From assembly GCF_019469165.1 (NCBI RefSeq), contig NZ_CP048263.1, positions 1,054,001 through 1,118,000 of the forward strand: DNA of 64,000 nt, in the 5' to 3' direction. The DNA is from Gilliamella sp. ESL0443. GTDB lineage: Bacteria; Pseudomonadota; Gammaproteobacteria; Enterobacterales; Orbaceae. A program made the translations under genes and the position numbers. This document shows positions 41,487 to 50,096 of the stretch, in pieces (the stretch's first letter is position 1; every line of letters starts with the position of its first letter). Under the pieces are notes generated by a model, which was given only the letters and a program-made list of their open reading frames with translations, ran no database searches and was not told the DNA's origin.

Positions 41487-41499
41487 GTGACGCTGTAAC
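41487..41499. other. matS-like sequence just upstream of matP (one mismatch)
   Basis: GTGACGCTGTAAC agrees with GTGACRNYGTCAC except A for C at position 11. It ends 11 bp before the matP start codon, in the mRNA leader, where bound MatP could affect its own expression. Confidence 0.4.
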
Positions 41500-41624
41500 T
41501 AAATATGTTAGTTGTAGCATAATCTTGACACACAATAAAGAAAATTATTGCATTTGACAAATTTTTTATAAATCTGCTATCGTTCGCCTATCATTTTGAA
41601 CTTCTACTTAAGGAATTACAAATA

Positions 41625-43307
41625 ATGGCAAAAGCCGATGTTATTTATATTAATGGTTACATTTACACTGCAGACGAGCATGATACCGTTTGTGAAGCGC
41701 TTGCAATTAAAAATGGCTATATTATTGCAACTGGTACCACACAAGAGATAAATAACTCCCAATATGTTGATAATTGTACAATAATTCATGATCTACTAGG
41801 TAAAACAATGATGCCTGGCATAATTGATGCTCATCTACATACCTTTTGGGGCGGTATGCAATTATCATCATGTAATTTAAATTATCAAAGTTTAACTGTT
41901 GATACTACCTTAGCCATTATTCAAGAATATTTAGATAATGATTCCGCAGACAATAGTAAAAATTGGTTACAAGTTCGTGGCTGGTTGCGCCAAGAAGTGT
42001 TACCAATCGGAACCGACATTACCCGCTTTGATCTTGATAAACTTAATACCACGCGCCCCGTAATTCTGTTTTCAAATGATTGTCATACGCTTGTTGCAAA
42101 TAGCATTGCTTTAGAAAAATTTGGACTTGACCGTAATACGCCAGAGCCTTCTGATGGAAAAATTGGACGCACTGAAGATGGCGAATTAAACGGTATATTA
42201 GAAGATGCCCCTGCTATGCGCGCGTTTGACAGCATCTCTAAAATTACCGATGAACAAGCAGTAAACATAGCTAAATTATCACAAACTGAATTAAATAAGC
42301 AAGGTGTAACGTCAGTTATGGATGCACGCATCACTGAAACACAAGCCGATGCATTTCTAAAATTACAACAACAAGATCAGCTCTCAATACGTTTATTTGG
42401 TGCACGTGAATTACCACCTGATGATGTCGGTACTATTGAGGATATTCCTGCTGTTATTGATCGCGTTAAACAATTTGCTAAGCGTTATGATGATAAAAAC
42501 TGGCAACCTAAGCCAGGTATAAAAGTATCGCATACCAAATTATTTGTCGATGGAGTGATGCAAGCACCATTAATGACAGCTCGCTTACTAAAACCTTATC
42601 AATTAGAAAATGAAAAAGATCGCCTCGGTGATCTATATTATTCAACAGAGATGTTAGATGCATTAATACTCGAATCATCTAAAGCTGGATTTCATCCTCA
42701 CATGCATACTGTTGGCGAAGGAGCAATTGAAGTTGTTCTTAACGCGATTGAAAAAATGCGAAAAACACTACCAGATGCGGATATTCGTCCAAGTACTGCA
42801 CATAATGAACTCAGTGCAATGCATCAATTTGCTCGTTATAAACAATTGAAAACCAGTGTAGTATTTTCATTCCAATGGGCTGGCTGTAGCTCAGCAATGG
42901 TAGAACAATACGAAACCTTATTTGGTGCCGAACGCTATAATGGTTTAGAAGCCCACGGTCAGTATATAGATGCTGGAGTCACTTGTGCGTTTGGTAGCGA
43001 TTGGCCAATTGATCCACTTAATGAATGGTATGATTTCCAAATCGCCATGACCAGACAAATTGATGCACAGCACCCTCGTTTAAATAGTGACCGCAATTTA
43101 ACAGCGACCGAAGTCCTACGCTGTGCAACAATTGGCGCCGCTTATGTGTTAAAACAAGATGATTATATAGGCTCTATCGAAAAAGGAAAATTTGCAGATT
43201 TAATTATTTTAGATCGTAATCCATTTACCATTCCAGCAACGGATATTCAAAATGTCAAAGTATTAACGACGATTGTTGGAGGGAAAACAGTTTATCAACA
43301 CGCCTAA
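41625..43307 (+). CDS. Amidohydrolase-family metal-dependent hydrolase (YtcJ type)
   Basis: A 560-residue member of the Amidohydro_3 group (YtcJ/N-substituted formamide deformylase-like). The N-terminal composite beta-domain is followed by MPGIIDAHLHTFWGG with the metal-binding HxH, FVDGVMQ, HMHTVGEGAIEVVL, FGSDWPIDPLNEWYD with the late metal Asp, and GSIEKGKFADLIILDRNPF. Substrates of this group are mostly unknown amides or cyclic compounds. No signal peptide, so cytosolic. It stands alone between the divergent matP gene and a convergent PTS operon. Ribosome-binding site AAGGAATT precedes the ATG. Confidence 0.88.
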   Translation: MAKADVIYINGYIYTADEHDTVCEALAIKNGYIIATGTTQEINNSQYVDNCTIIHDLLGKTMMPGIIDAHLHTFWGGMQLSSCNLNYQSLTVDTTLAIIQEYLDNDSADNSKNWLQVRGWLRQEVLPIGTDITRFDLDKLNTTRPVILFSNDCHTLVANSIALEKFGLDRNTPEPSDGKIGRTEDGELNGILEDAPAMRAFDSISKITDEQAVNIAKLSQTELNKQGVTSVMDARITETQADAFLKLQQQDQLSIRLFGARELPPDDVGTIEDIPAVIDRVKQFAKRYDDKNWQPKPGIKVSHTKLFVDGVMQAPLMTARLLKPYQLENEKDRLGDLYYSTEMLDALILESSKAGFHPHMHTVGEGAIEVVLNAIEKMRKTLPDADIRPSTAHNELSAMHQFARYKQLKTSVVFSFQWAGCSSAMVEQYETLFGAERYNGLEAHGQYIDAGVTCAFGSDWPIDPLNEWYDFQIAMTRQIDAQHPRLNSDRNLTATEVLRCATIGAAYVLKQDDYIGSIEKGKFADLIILDRNPFTIPATDIQNVKVLTTIVGGKTVYQHA

Positions 43308-43324
43308 TAATCGTTAAAAAATTT

Positions 43325-43356
43325 ATTACCCCGCCTATTAGTCGGGGTAATTTTTC
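43325..43356. terminator. Bidirectional rho-independent terminator
   Basis: ATTACCCCG (43325-43333) pairs with CGGGGTAAT (43343-43351), 9-nt loop, followed by TTTTC. On the minus strand the tail is AATTTTTT. It serves the convergent amidohydrolase gene and PTS operon. Confidence 0.9.
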
Positions 43357-43361
43357 AATGA

Positions 43362-44768
43362 TTAATCAGCATCAACAATAACATCGCCTTCCACTGCTGG
43401 TTTTCGAGAAAAATGTAAAATCGCAGCAATAATAAATGCTCCGATAAACATATCAATGACATACCATAATGCACCTTTGGTTACACCACCTAACGCAACT
43501 AAACCACCAAATGCAACTAATGAATCAATACCATTAATCATGCCTAGCATTCCCGCAACTGCTGTACCAACAACGATCGCAATAATAACGCGTTTTGGAT
43601 CTTTAGCCGCAAATGGAATCGCCCCTTCTGTAATACCAGCTAGGGATAAAAAGAACGCAGTAATACCAAACTCTTTTTCTTCCTTAGTATATTTAGAGCG
43701 AGACACAATTAAAGAAGAAATAGCCAATCCTAAAGGAGGAATTGCACAGCACATACGAAATACACCATTAGGACCGTAAACACCTTCTGCCATAGCTGCT
43801 AATGTAAAGGCTGTAGCTGCTTTACTACATGGTCCGCCCATATCTAGCGCTGCAAGAACACCAATTCCTATACCTAAAAATGCCGCGTTAACTTCAGACA
43901 TGCCTTTTAAAGTTTCGACCATCGCTTTTACAAACCAATCTAGCGGATATGACAAGCCATAAATATAAATAGGAGCCATAACTAATAAGGTCACAGTTGG
44001 AATAATCATAACCGGCATAACCGAGGCAATAACTGGATGGACTTTAACTGTTTTAAACCATTTTACAAAATAACCAATTAAAACACCGAAAATCATAGCA
44101 CCAATAAAGCCTGTACTTACATGATTAGCACCAATTGGATTATTTACTACATACCCCATAATAAATGCTGGAGCTAAAGCGGCATTTCCACCAATCGAAT
44201 AAGCCATATATGCCGCAAGAACAGGTACCATCATTGCAAAGCCATAAAACGCAACTTGCTGTAAATCGGCAAAGAATTGATTACTTGGTAAAATAGTGTC
44301 ACCAGTTACATGACCTGTCATTAACACTATTGAAAAAAGAATACCTGAAGCAATAATAACTGGTAAAAATTTACTGATACCGGTATTTAATGACCTAAAT
44401 ATTTCTTTTCCAATACTCTCCTTAACTTCTTTTTTTGATGATAGTGCTTCAGCATTGTTAAAAATATTAACCGTGTTTTTAACCGCTTCACCGGTGCTGA
44501 CCTTAATCACATTTTTAAAAGGTTCTAACCTTTCAGCATTATCAATAGAAATATCTGTTGCTAACAAAATCACATCAGCACTTTTTAAATCTTGTTCTGT
44601 TAAAACATTATCAATCCCTGCTGCGCCTTGTGTTTCGACCTTACAATCCCATCCTCGTTTTTTAGCTTCATTTTCAATTTTTTGTTTAGCAATATAAGTA
44701 TGAGCCATACCCGCTGTACAGGCACATATGGCCACAATTTTTTTATTTTTTAGCGATTCTTTACTCAT
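43362..44768 (-). CDS. Fructose-family PTS permease, EIIBC
   Basis: A 468-residue PTS permease. The N-terminal IIB domain (about 1-105) has VAICACTAGMAHTYIA with phospho-accepting Cys17. The IIC domain follows from about residue 130 with around ten membrane segments and conserved DMGGPCSKAATAF, PPLGLAI and ITEGAIPFAAKDP. Family: fructose/2-O-alpha-mannosylglycerate type. It overlaps the IIA gene by 8 bp. No 1-phosphofructokinase or other sugar gene is adjacent, so the substrate is open. Confidence 0.9.
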   Translation of the reverse strand: MSKESLKNKKIVAICACTAGMAHTYIAKQKIENEAKKRGWDCKVETQGAAGIDNVLTEQDLKSADVILLATDISIDNAERLEPFKNVIKVSTGEAVKNTVNIFNNAEALSSKKEVKESIGKEIFRSLNTGISKFLPVIIASGILFSIVLMTGHVTGDTILPSNQFFADLQQVAFYGFAMMVPVLAAYMAYSIGGNAALAPAFIMGYVVNNPIGANHVSTGFIGAMIFGVLIGYFVKWFKTVKVHPVIASVMPVMIIPTVTLLVMAPIYIYGLSYPLDWFVKAMVETLKGMSEVNAAFLGIGIGVLAALDMGGPCSKAATAFTLAAMAEGVYGPNGVFRMCCAIPPLGLAISSLIVSRSKYTKEEKEFGITAFFLSLAGITEGAIPFAAKDPKRVIIAIVVGTAVAGMLGMINGIDSLVAFGGLVALGGVTKGALWYVIDMFIGAFIIAAILHFSRKPAVEGDVIVDAD

Positions 44769-45195
44769 ATAAACCTCGGATTAATTTTGCTACAGTTTGA
44801 ATATCACTATTTAAAAGTTCTTCAATAAAATCATCATCAGCCAAATTAGATGCCAATTTAGCAATTATTGTCAAATGCTCTTTATCCGCATTTTCTGGAG
44901 CGCCAATCATTACCACTAACTTAACTTTATTTTCATTATTCCAAATTACTCCTGGATTATACTTACCGACAACAATAAATGGTGTTTTTACTGCGCTACT
45001 TTTAGCATGAGGCAAAGCAATATCTGTTAGTACATCTGTATCCATTTCTTTTTCATGATTCATAACATCTTGGAAAAATTGTGTGACATTGTTTAAATAC
45101 TCGTTACTGTTTTCTGCCATTAATTTGACCACTAATGATTTATCTTGAGCAAGATTATCAGTTAGTTCGACGGGAATAACCGGAATTAAAGCCAT
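44761..45195 (-). CDS. Fructose-family PTS EIIA component
   Basis: A 144-residue IIA(Fru) domain. Phospho-accepting His63 is in DIALPHAKSSAVKTPFI. GVIWNNENKVKLVVMIGAPE and HLTIIAKLASNLADDDF are typical of the family. It passes phosphate from HPr to the IIB domain of the next gene, with which it overlaps 8 bp. Upstream is a 724-bp gap containing a decayed reading frame on the same strand, perhaps a lost third member of the operon. Confidence 0.9.
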   Translation of the reverse strand: MALIPVIPVELTDNLAQDKSLVVKLMAENSNEYLNNVTQFFQDVMNHEKEMDTDVLTDIALPHAKSSAVKTPFIVVGKYNPGVIWNNENKVKLVVMIGAPENADKEHLTIIAKLASNLADDDFIEELLNSDIQTVAKLIRGLYE

Positions 45196-45520
45196 AAATA
45201 TGTCCTCTTGATAATTATTTAGTATAAAATTTTAGTAAAATAAAGATATACAAAACAAATATATAACGTTCATTTTTTATTTACACTTAATTTTTTGATT
45301 AAATAATTTGATCTTGCTCACAAATATGAAATATTTAAAATTTATTGATGATTAAAGTAATCATTACTTTCAATAGCAAATTATCACACCGAATAAAACT
45401 AGTTGATAAAAATTAACTGCTGAGCAGCAACCAATTATTGCGTTATAAAAGAAGTAAAAATTCTAGATGTTGAGAATAACATTCTAAAAATCTCACATGT
45501 ACTTAACCAATTATCAAATA

Positions 45521-45808
45521 TTAAGATAACATGCTGGCTTTTAAAATTTGTGCTGCATTGAAAAGTAAAGCTTGCATTCGAATTGCATAATCAAAGATTT
45601 ATAAATCAGTGAAATATGGAGTAATATTATTACAATTTAAAGCATCATCAAGGGTTTAAGCAATCATTTGTTTTCAGCAGATAATAATACTTGAACGTTT
45701 AAAAGAATAATCTTCAAGTTTATTAAGCTTTACATTCAACTCTGATGCAGCAAAATTTTTAATAGGGGAAAAGCAATCTAATAAATAACTTGCTTGAAAT
45801 ACTGACAG
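45521..45808 (-). pseudogene. Decayed protein-coding remnant upstream of the PTS operon
   Basis: In one continuous minus-strand frame the translation is protein-like but broken by several in-frame stops: LSVFQASYLLDCFSPIKNFA..., a stop after SSIIIC, a stop after KQMIA, TLDDALNCNNITPYFTDL, stop, then IFDYAIRMQALLFNAAQILK. The helical, hydrophobic-patterned pieces in the same frame suggest a former gene ended by nonsense mutations. I do not recognise the family. The rest of the 45196-45919 gap holds nothing else I can identify. Confidence 0.4.
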
Positions 45809-45919
45809 TTAGAAATTAATACAATAATTTCAAGTTTCTTAAGGAAGGTCTGTTTTTTATTTAGATATAAACTTTAAAATCAACTTATTTTAAAAAACAT
45901 TAACTTGTTGACTGATTGA

Positions 45920-46804
45920 ATGTTTACCTTATACTATGCGCAATTGTTTACCGGCAGTACAAAAATGTTCAACTCCTCAAATCTTCTTAATTGTGTACTC
46001 TTTCCAATCGTTAAGCCTAATTATTCAAAATTAAAATGCCAATTAGAAAATAAAGTGATTGTCATTACCGGCGCTAGCTATGGAATTGGTGAAAGTCTGG
46101 TTAATCTTTTAGCCAATATTCAATGTCATCTTATTTTAGTCGCTAGAACACATGATAAATTAATAAATATACAGCAGTCATTAGCTCACAAAAAAGCTAA
46201 GATTGATATATTTTCGGTTGATTTGCGCGAATCGGAACAATTGGATAATTTAATTACTAATTTACAGCGACACTCTGTTGATATCTTAATCAATAATGCT
46301 GGCAAATCAATTTGTCGGTCAATACTGCAATCATTATCACGTATGCATGATTTTGATAGAACGATGAAGTTAAATTATTATGCACCGGTCAAACTCTGCT
46401 TGGCGTTAATTCCCCAATTACAGCGTAATCAAGGGCAAATTATTAATGTTTCTGCCATAAACGTACTTTTAGCCCCAACGGCTAATTGGGCTGCTTATCA
46501 AGCCTCAAAAACGGCCTTTGACCAATGGTTAAGCTGTGCAAGGCCAGAATTGGAAAATCAGAAAATCAATGTTTCAACAGCTTATTTATCTCTTGTTAAA
46601 ACACGAATGATTGAACCTACTAAGATTTATAAGAGATTTCCTGCCTTACAAGCTGATAAAGCTGCAGCCATAATCTGTCGTTTATTACAAACAAAAAAAC
46701 ATCAATATAAACCATGGTGGACCATTATAGTTCAACTTGCCTCATTATTTTTTAATAATATTTGGGTTAAATTGAACCGTTATTTTTTGAAGAAAACGCT
46801 ATGA
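45920..46804 (+). CDS. Short-chain dehydrogenase/reductase
   Basis: A 294-residue SDR. The NAD(P) motif is VIVITGASYGIGESL, the structural motif is LINNAGKS, and the catalytic residues are Ser in IINVSAINV and Tyr/Lys in AAYQASKTAFDQW. A hydrophobic C-terminal stretch (WWTIIVQLASLFFNNIW) suggests membrane association, as in SDRs acting on lipids. The start could also be the ATG at 45965; neither has a good ribosome-binding site. It overlaps the acyl-CoA ligase gene by 4 bp (ATGA), so the two are coupled. Confidence 0.85.
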   Translation: MFTLYYAQLFTGSTKMFNSSNLLNCVLFPIVKPNYSKLKCQLENKVIVITGASYGIGESLVNLLANIQCHLILVARTHDKLINIQQSLAHKKAKIDIFSVDLRESEQLDNLITNLQRHSVDILINNAGKSICRSILQSLSRMHDFDRTMKLNYYAPVKLCLALIPQLQRNQGQIINVSAINVLLAPTANWAAYQASKTAFDQWLSCARPELENQKINVSTAYLSLVKTRMIEPTKIYKRFPALQADKAAAIICRLLQTKKHQYKPWWTIIVQLASLFFNNIWVKLNRYFLKKTL

Positions 46805-48330
46805 TAAAACTTATTAAAGCGCTATATAAAAAGAAATTATTAACTTTACTAGGCATTTGGCACTTATTAAATAGCGTTCATATTGTTGGTATCAATTTAA
46901 TGGCGTTGCTTTATGTTCGTCAAAAGCTTTCTCCTAACCAAATTGCTATCGATGAGAATGGCACTGGCACTGATTATCGCACTCTTTTTAATCAATCTCA
47001 GCACCTTGCCAAACAATTAGCGATTAATTTTAAAATAAAGCGTCATCAAAAAGTCGCTATTATAGCGCACAACCACCTACTCTTAGTTCACACTTTATTT
47101 GCAATGACAAGATTAGGCGTTGATGTTTATCTTATCAATACTGAACTGTCGACAAATCAACTTAAGTCCATTCACGAAAATGTCGGTTTTGACTGGATAA
47201 TTCATGATCCAGAAATAGAGTGTTTATCAAATGTAAAAAGCTTACCCATTTATCATGAAAGCCTTATGTCAATTCACTCTCTATTAGCTTCAACGTCAAC
47301 AATTGATGTAAAAATTAAAACGACCCACTTCTCAAAAATTACAGTTTTAACGAGTGGTACAACAGGACGTTTTAAATTAGCAGAACGCAACAGTAAGGCA
47401 CAAAATTTTATTAGTCCATTTTGTCAACTACTGGTGAAACTAAATCTTTTCCGTTATCAAAAAATCTATATTGCAACGCCTATTTATCATGGGTTTGGTA
47501 TGGCAAGTTTATGTATAGCTGTGTTATTAGGTGCGACAATGTTTTTAACAAAAAAATTTGATAGTCAAAAAGCATGCAGGTTAATTGCTAGTAACCAAAT
47601 AGAGGTGGTCACACTTGTTCCTTTAATGTTAAATAGGATGCTGAAATGCTCTAAACATCAACTCACTAGTTTAAAATGTATTATTACCGGAGGCGCGCCA
47701 ATTACAGCAATATTAGTTGATCAAGTCATTGCTACACTTGGAAAGATATTATTCAATTTGTATGGTACATCAGAAGCAGGCGTTTGCATGATTGCCTCGC
47801 CTGATGCTCTCTCTATCAAGCCAGAAACCATTGGTAAACCGCTGAGAGGATTATCAACAAAATTACAGAAGCAAAACAATGAATCACAAAAACACCATGA
47901 GCTGTTTATTAAATGTGCTTGGTCAACTGTAGGCAACCATTGGGTTTCAACAGGAGATTTAGTCTATCAAGATGCTGACGGTTATTACTTTTTAGCAGGT
48001 CGCGTTGATGATATGATTGTTTCAGGTGGTGAAAATGTTTATCCATATGAACTTGAACACTGCTTATCAACTCATCCGGAAATTAATGATGTAACAGTGA
48101 TAAGTGTGCCGGATGAAGAATTCGGGCAAAGATTGGTCGTCTTTATTGTTTTAAATCCTAATACCGAACAATCCGAAACTAAAATACAGGACTGGCTTAA
48201 ATCAAAAATAGCCCGTTATCAGATGCCCAAAAAAATCATTTTTATAGAAGAACTACCTATGACAAGTATTGGAAAAATAAACCGTAAAAAATTACAAAAG
48301 CTATTTTTTAATCATTTAAGTAATGCATAA
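46801..48330 (+). CDS. AMP-binding acyl-CoA synthetase-like protein
   Basis: A 509-residue ANL-superfamily enzyme. The P-loop reads TVLTSGTTGRFKLAERN, with Phe in place of the usual Pro. YGTSEAGVCM, STGDLVYQDADGYYFLAGR with DDMIVSGGENVYPYELE, and the C-terminal catalytic lysine in MTSIGKINRKKL are all present. It should activate a carboxylic acid as an acyl-adenylate and probably pass it to CoA. Coupled to the SDR gene by a 4-bp overlap. Together they may activate and reduce or modify a fatty or aryl acid; no carrier protein or thioesterase is adjacent. Confidence 0.87.
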   Translation: MIKLIKALYKKKLLTLLGIWHLLNSVHIVGINLMALLYVRQKLSPNQIAIDENGTGTDYRTLFNQSQHLAKQLAINFKIKRHQKVAIIAHNHLLLVHTLFAMTRLGVDVYLINTELSTNQLKSIHENVGFDWIIHDPEIECLSNVKSLPIYHESLMSIHSLLASTSTIDVKIKTTHFSKITVLTSGTTGRFKLAERNSKAQNFISPFCQLLVKLNLFRYQKIYIATPIYHGFGMASLCIAVLLGATMFLTKKFDSQKACRLIASNQIEVVTLVPLMLNRMLKCSKHQLTSLKCIITGGAPITAILVDQVIATLGKILFNLYGTSEAGVCMIASPDALSIKPETIGKPLRGLSTKLQKQNNESQKHHELFIKCAWSTVGNHWVSTGDLVYQDADGYYFLAGRVDDMIVSGGENVYPYELEHCLSTHPEINDVTVISVPDEEFGQRLVVFIVLNPNTEQSETKIQDWLKSKIARYQMPKKIIFIEELPMTSIGKINRKKLQKLFFNHLSNA

Positions 48331-48509
48331 CATTTAGTTAGCAATAAATGAACTGTTGTCCATTATTATATTCTAATAAAAATTTTTCTTAGAAAGGTAT
48401 TATGAATTTGTAGGCGGCGCTATTTAACCTCTACTTTGAGTTACTCTTCTTGAAAAATAAGCCTGAAAAGTTGACTGGTTTATTTCTAGTTTTCAGTATT
48501 TATTTATGG

Positions 48510-48953
48510 TTAACGTCCTAAAAAAATATCTTTACTGGATCTAGAACTCTCATCTTTAATTTGTTTCTTCTTTTCTATTAAATAGTTATTTGCTTTGATA
48601 TATATATCTTTATCGCATTCAATGTTTAAGATTAATTTATTATTACTTTTATTTATGACGAGAAAATGATTATCCTTATAATCAAAAATAATATTTTCTA
48701 CCGATGTAGCGCCTTTATTAAAATTAGATAAATTATAATAATATCTGAAAGTTACATATTGTTTTGAGATATGAATATAACCATACTCTTTTTCATCAAC
48801 TTTAGCAAAAATTTTTAATGTTAAAGAATCCTCATCTTCAATTTTATCATATTTATAGGATTTTATATAAAACTTAGGGCTAGTAAATGAGCACGTAAAT
48901 AACAAAGATATTATTAAAAAAGTTATAACTGAAATTACCTTAAAGATTTTCAT
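48510..48953 (-). CDS. Small secreted/membrane-anchored protein, candidate immunity protein
   Basis: A 147-residue protein I do not recognise. It has an N-terminal hydrophobic segment (ISVITFLIISLLFTCSF) that could be a signal peptide or anchor, then a Lys/Tyr/Asn-rich domain predicted to be beta-rich. It starts 17 bp after a stop codon ending the decayed small gene at 48971 and follows an Rhs toxin remnant on the same strand, the position where polymorphic-toxin immunity genes usually lie. AGCAGG precedes the ATG. Its role is inferred from context only. Confidence 0.55.
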   Translation of the reverse strand: MKIFKVISVITFLIISLLFTCSFTSPKFYIKSYKYDKIEDEDSLTLKIFAKVDEKEYGYIHISKQYVTFRYYYNLSNFNKGATSVENIIFDYKDNHFLVINKSNNKLILNIECDKDIYIKANNYLIEKKKQIKDESSRSSKDIFLGR

Positions 48954-48970
48954 ATCATTATACCTGCTGC

Positions 48971-49165
48971 TTAAGATGCACTATACATAGAACTTGCACA
49001 TTGTCTTTTGAGCAAATTATATCCTTTTGTTGTATTTACCACATCATAATTATCAACATACATTTTTAAAATTAGACATTTGCATATCATCTACAACAAA
49101 ACTTGTTCCTTTGAGACTAACGAACGAGAAAAACAAAACTTGAATTAAAAGAAAAATTTTTCCAT
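48971..49165 (-). pseudogene. Frameshifted small secreted-protein gene
   Basis: From the ATG at 49165 the frame stops after six codons (MEKFFF), but a one-base shift continues as FLLIQVLFFSFVSLKGTSFV, a signal-peptide-like run, then VDDMQMSNFKNVC. A further shift gives MYVDNYDVVNTTKGYNLLK to a TAA at 48971. The pieces look like one ~65-residue secreted protein broken by two frameshifts. It lies between the Rhs toxin stub and the intact 48510 gene, so it may be a dead immunity gene. Confidence 0.45.
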
Positions 49166-49170
49166 TATGC

Positions 49171-49536
49171 CTATCCCTCTATTTTTAAATTTAAATCTTC
49201 TGGTGCTATGAAGATAGTTTCTTTGAAACCAACGCTTTTAGATGCTCCAACCAGAACTTTCTTTATTATCTTTTTCAACTCACCAATACCCATCCTAATT
49301 AATATATCCATAGCTTTTCTAGATATTAAAAGACCGTCCCCGAAGGGATTAACGAGAGTATTATAATCATGCGTATAAGCATGAACTTTGGTTATCTTCC
49401 TTTTAGTTTTATGGGATCTTGGCTTATATTGGTTCCGGTATTACTGTCGTAATATCGGAACCGATTAGATAAGCAGAAGCGTTGAAACTTTAAAAGGATT
49501 ATGCATTACCATTCTAACACGAGCTGCTTTACTCAT
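49171..49536 (-). pseudogene. Decayed Rhs protein end with toxin stub
   Basis: Three minus-strand frames carry successive pieces of an Rhs core C-terminus: MHNPFKV (49510 region), then LSNRFRYYDSNTGTNISQDP with IKLKG, then after a frameshift KVHAYTHDYNTLVNPFGDGL. These match the Rhs pattern NPF..., NRFRYYDPxTGRFISQDPIGL, and YxYTHDPNTWVDPFGL that ends the conserved core. After it, ISRKAMDILIRMGIGELKK and about 30 more residues form the start of a variable toxin domain, ending at a TAG (49171). The upstream core is absent. The remaining gap to 49604 shares only its last ~15 bp with the Sel1 gene flanks. Confidence 0.7.
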
Positions 49537-49604
49537 TCCGTCAGTTTAAAAATCAGCACTGGCGAGATATCAACACCATATATCTCCTTATATAGAAATA
49601 ATGT

Positions 49605-50096
49605 TTATTTCATTCCTTTATTAAGGATATAGCAACTTTCTTTAAATTTTAGCTCACAAGCTTGTTCAAAATACTTTTTAGCTAACTCGCTATTTTTTTC
49701 AATACCATCACCTTTATAATACATAACGCCTAAATCATGCATTGCTTCAGTGTTACCATTATCTACAGATTTTTTATACCAAAATAGTGCTTTCTCTTTA
49801 TCGACTTCGACTCCCTCACCTTCTTCATACATGCGTGATAAACCATATTGCGCAATAGAAACCCCTTGTTCCGCTGCCTGAGTAAGCCAATATAGCGCTT
49901 TTTCAGTATTTTCTTCGACGCCGTCGCCGTTGTAATACATAAATGCTAAATTAAACTGAGCATCTTTATCTCCCTGCTCAGCCTCAGTGTTACAAGCAAT
50001 AAAAACTTTATCAAAAGCTTTTTGTTCAAAATAGTTAGCGCAATTATTAGCGTAATCCGTCGTCGATAATAATGCTGTTAATACAACATATACCAA
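49605..50096 (-). CDS. Sel1-repeat protein, short copy with altered N-terminus
   Basis: A 163-residue Sel1-like repeat protein with about three repeats (GDKDAQFNLAFMYYNGDGVE, then KALYWLTQAAEQGVSIAQYG) and the family C-terminal block ending ACELKFKESCYILNKGMK. Its start MVYVVLTALLSTTDYA lacks the MKK of the other copies: the 5' end has been fused into the truncated preceding gene, so its start codon lies inside that gene (19-bp overlap). The shortened n-region may weaken secretion. Probably translated only by coupling to the upstream gene. Confidence 0.8.
   Translation of the reverse strand: MVYVVLTALLSTTDYANNCANYFEQKAFDKVFIACNTEAEQGDKDAQFNLAFMYYNGDGVEENTEKALYWLTQAAEQGVSIAQYGLSRMYEEGEGVEVDKEKALFWYKKSVDNGNTEAMHDLGVMYYKGDGIEKNSELAKKYFEQACELKFKESCYILNKGMK

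Noticed and set aside
45083-45096. GTGACATTGTTTA as a further matS site.
   Set aside because: Two mismatches, both in the right arm, inside PTS coding sequence; not distinguishable from chance.
49431-49462. Strong 14-bp stem GGTTCCGGTATTAC / GTAATATCGGAACC that looked like a terminator.
   Set aside because: It lies in the Rhs core codons for RFRYYDSNTGT; the symmetry is explained by coding sequence and there is no U tract.
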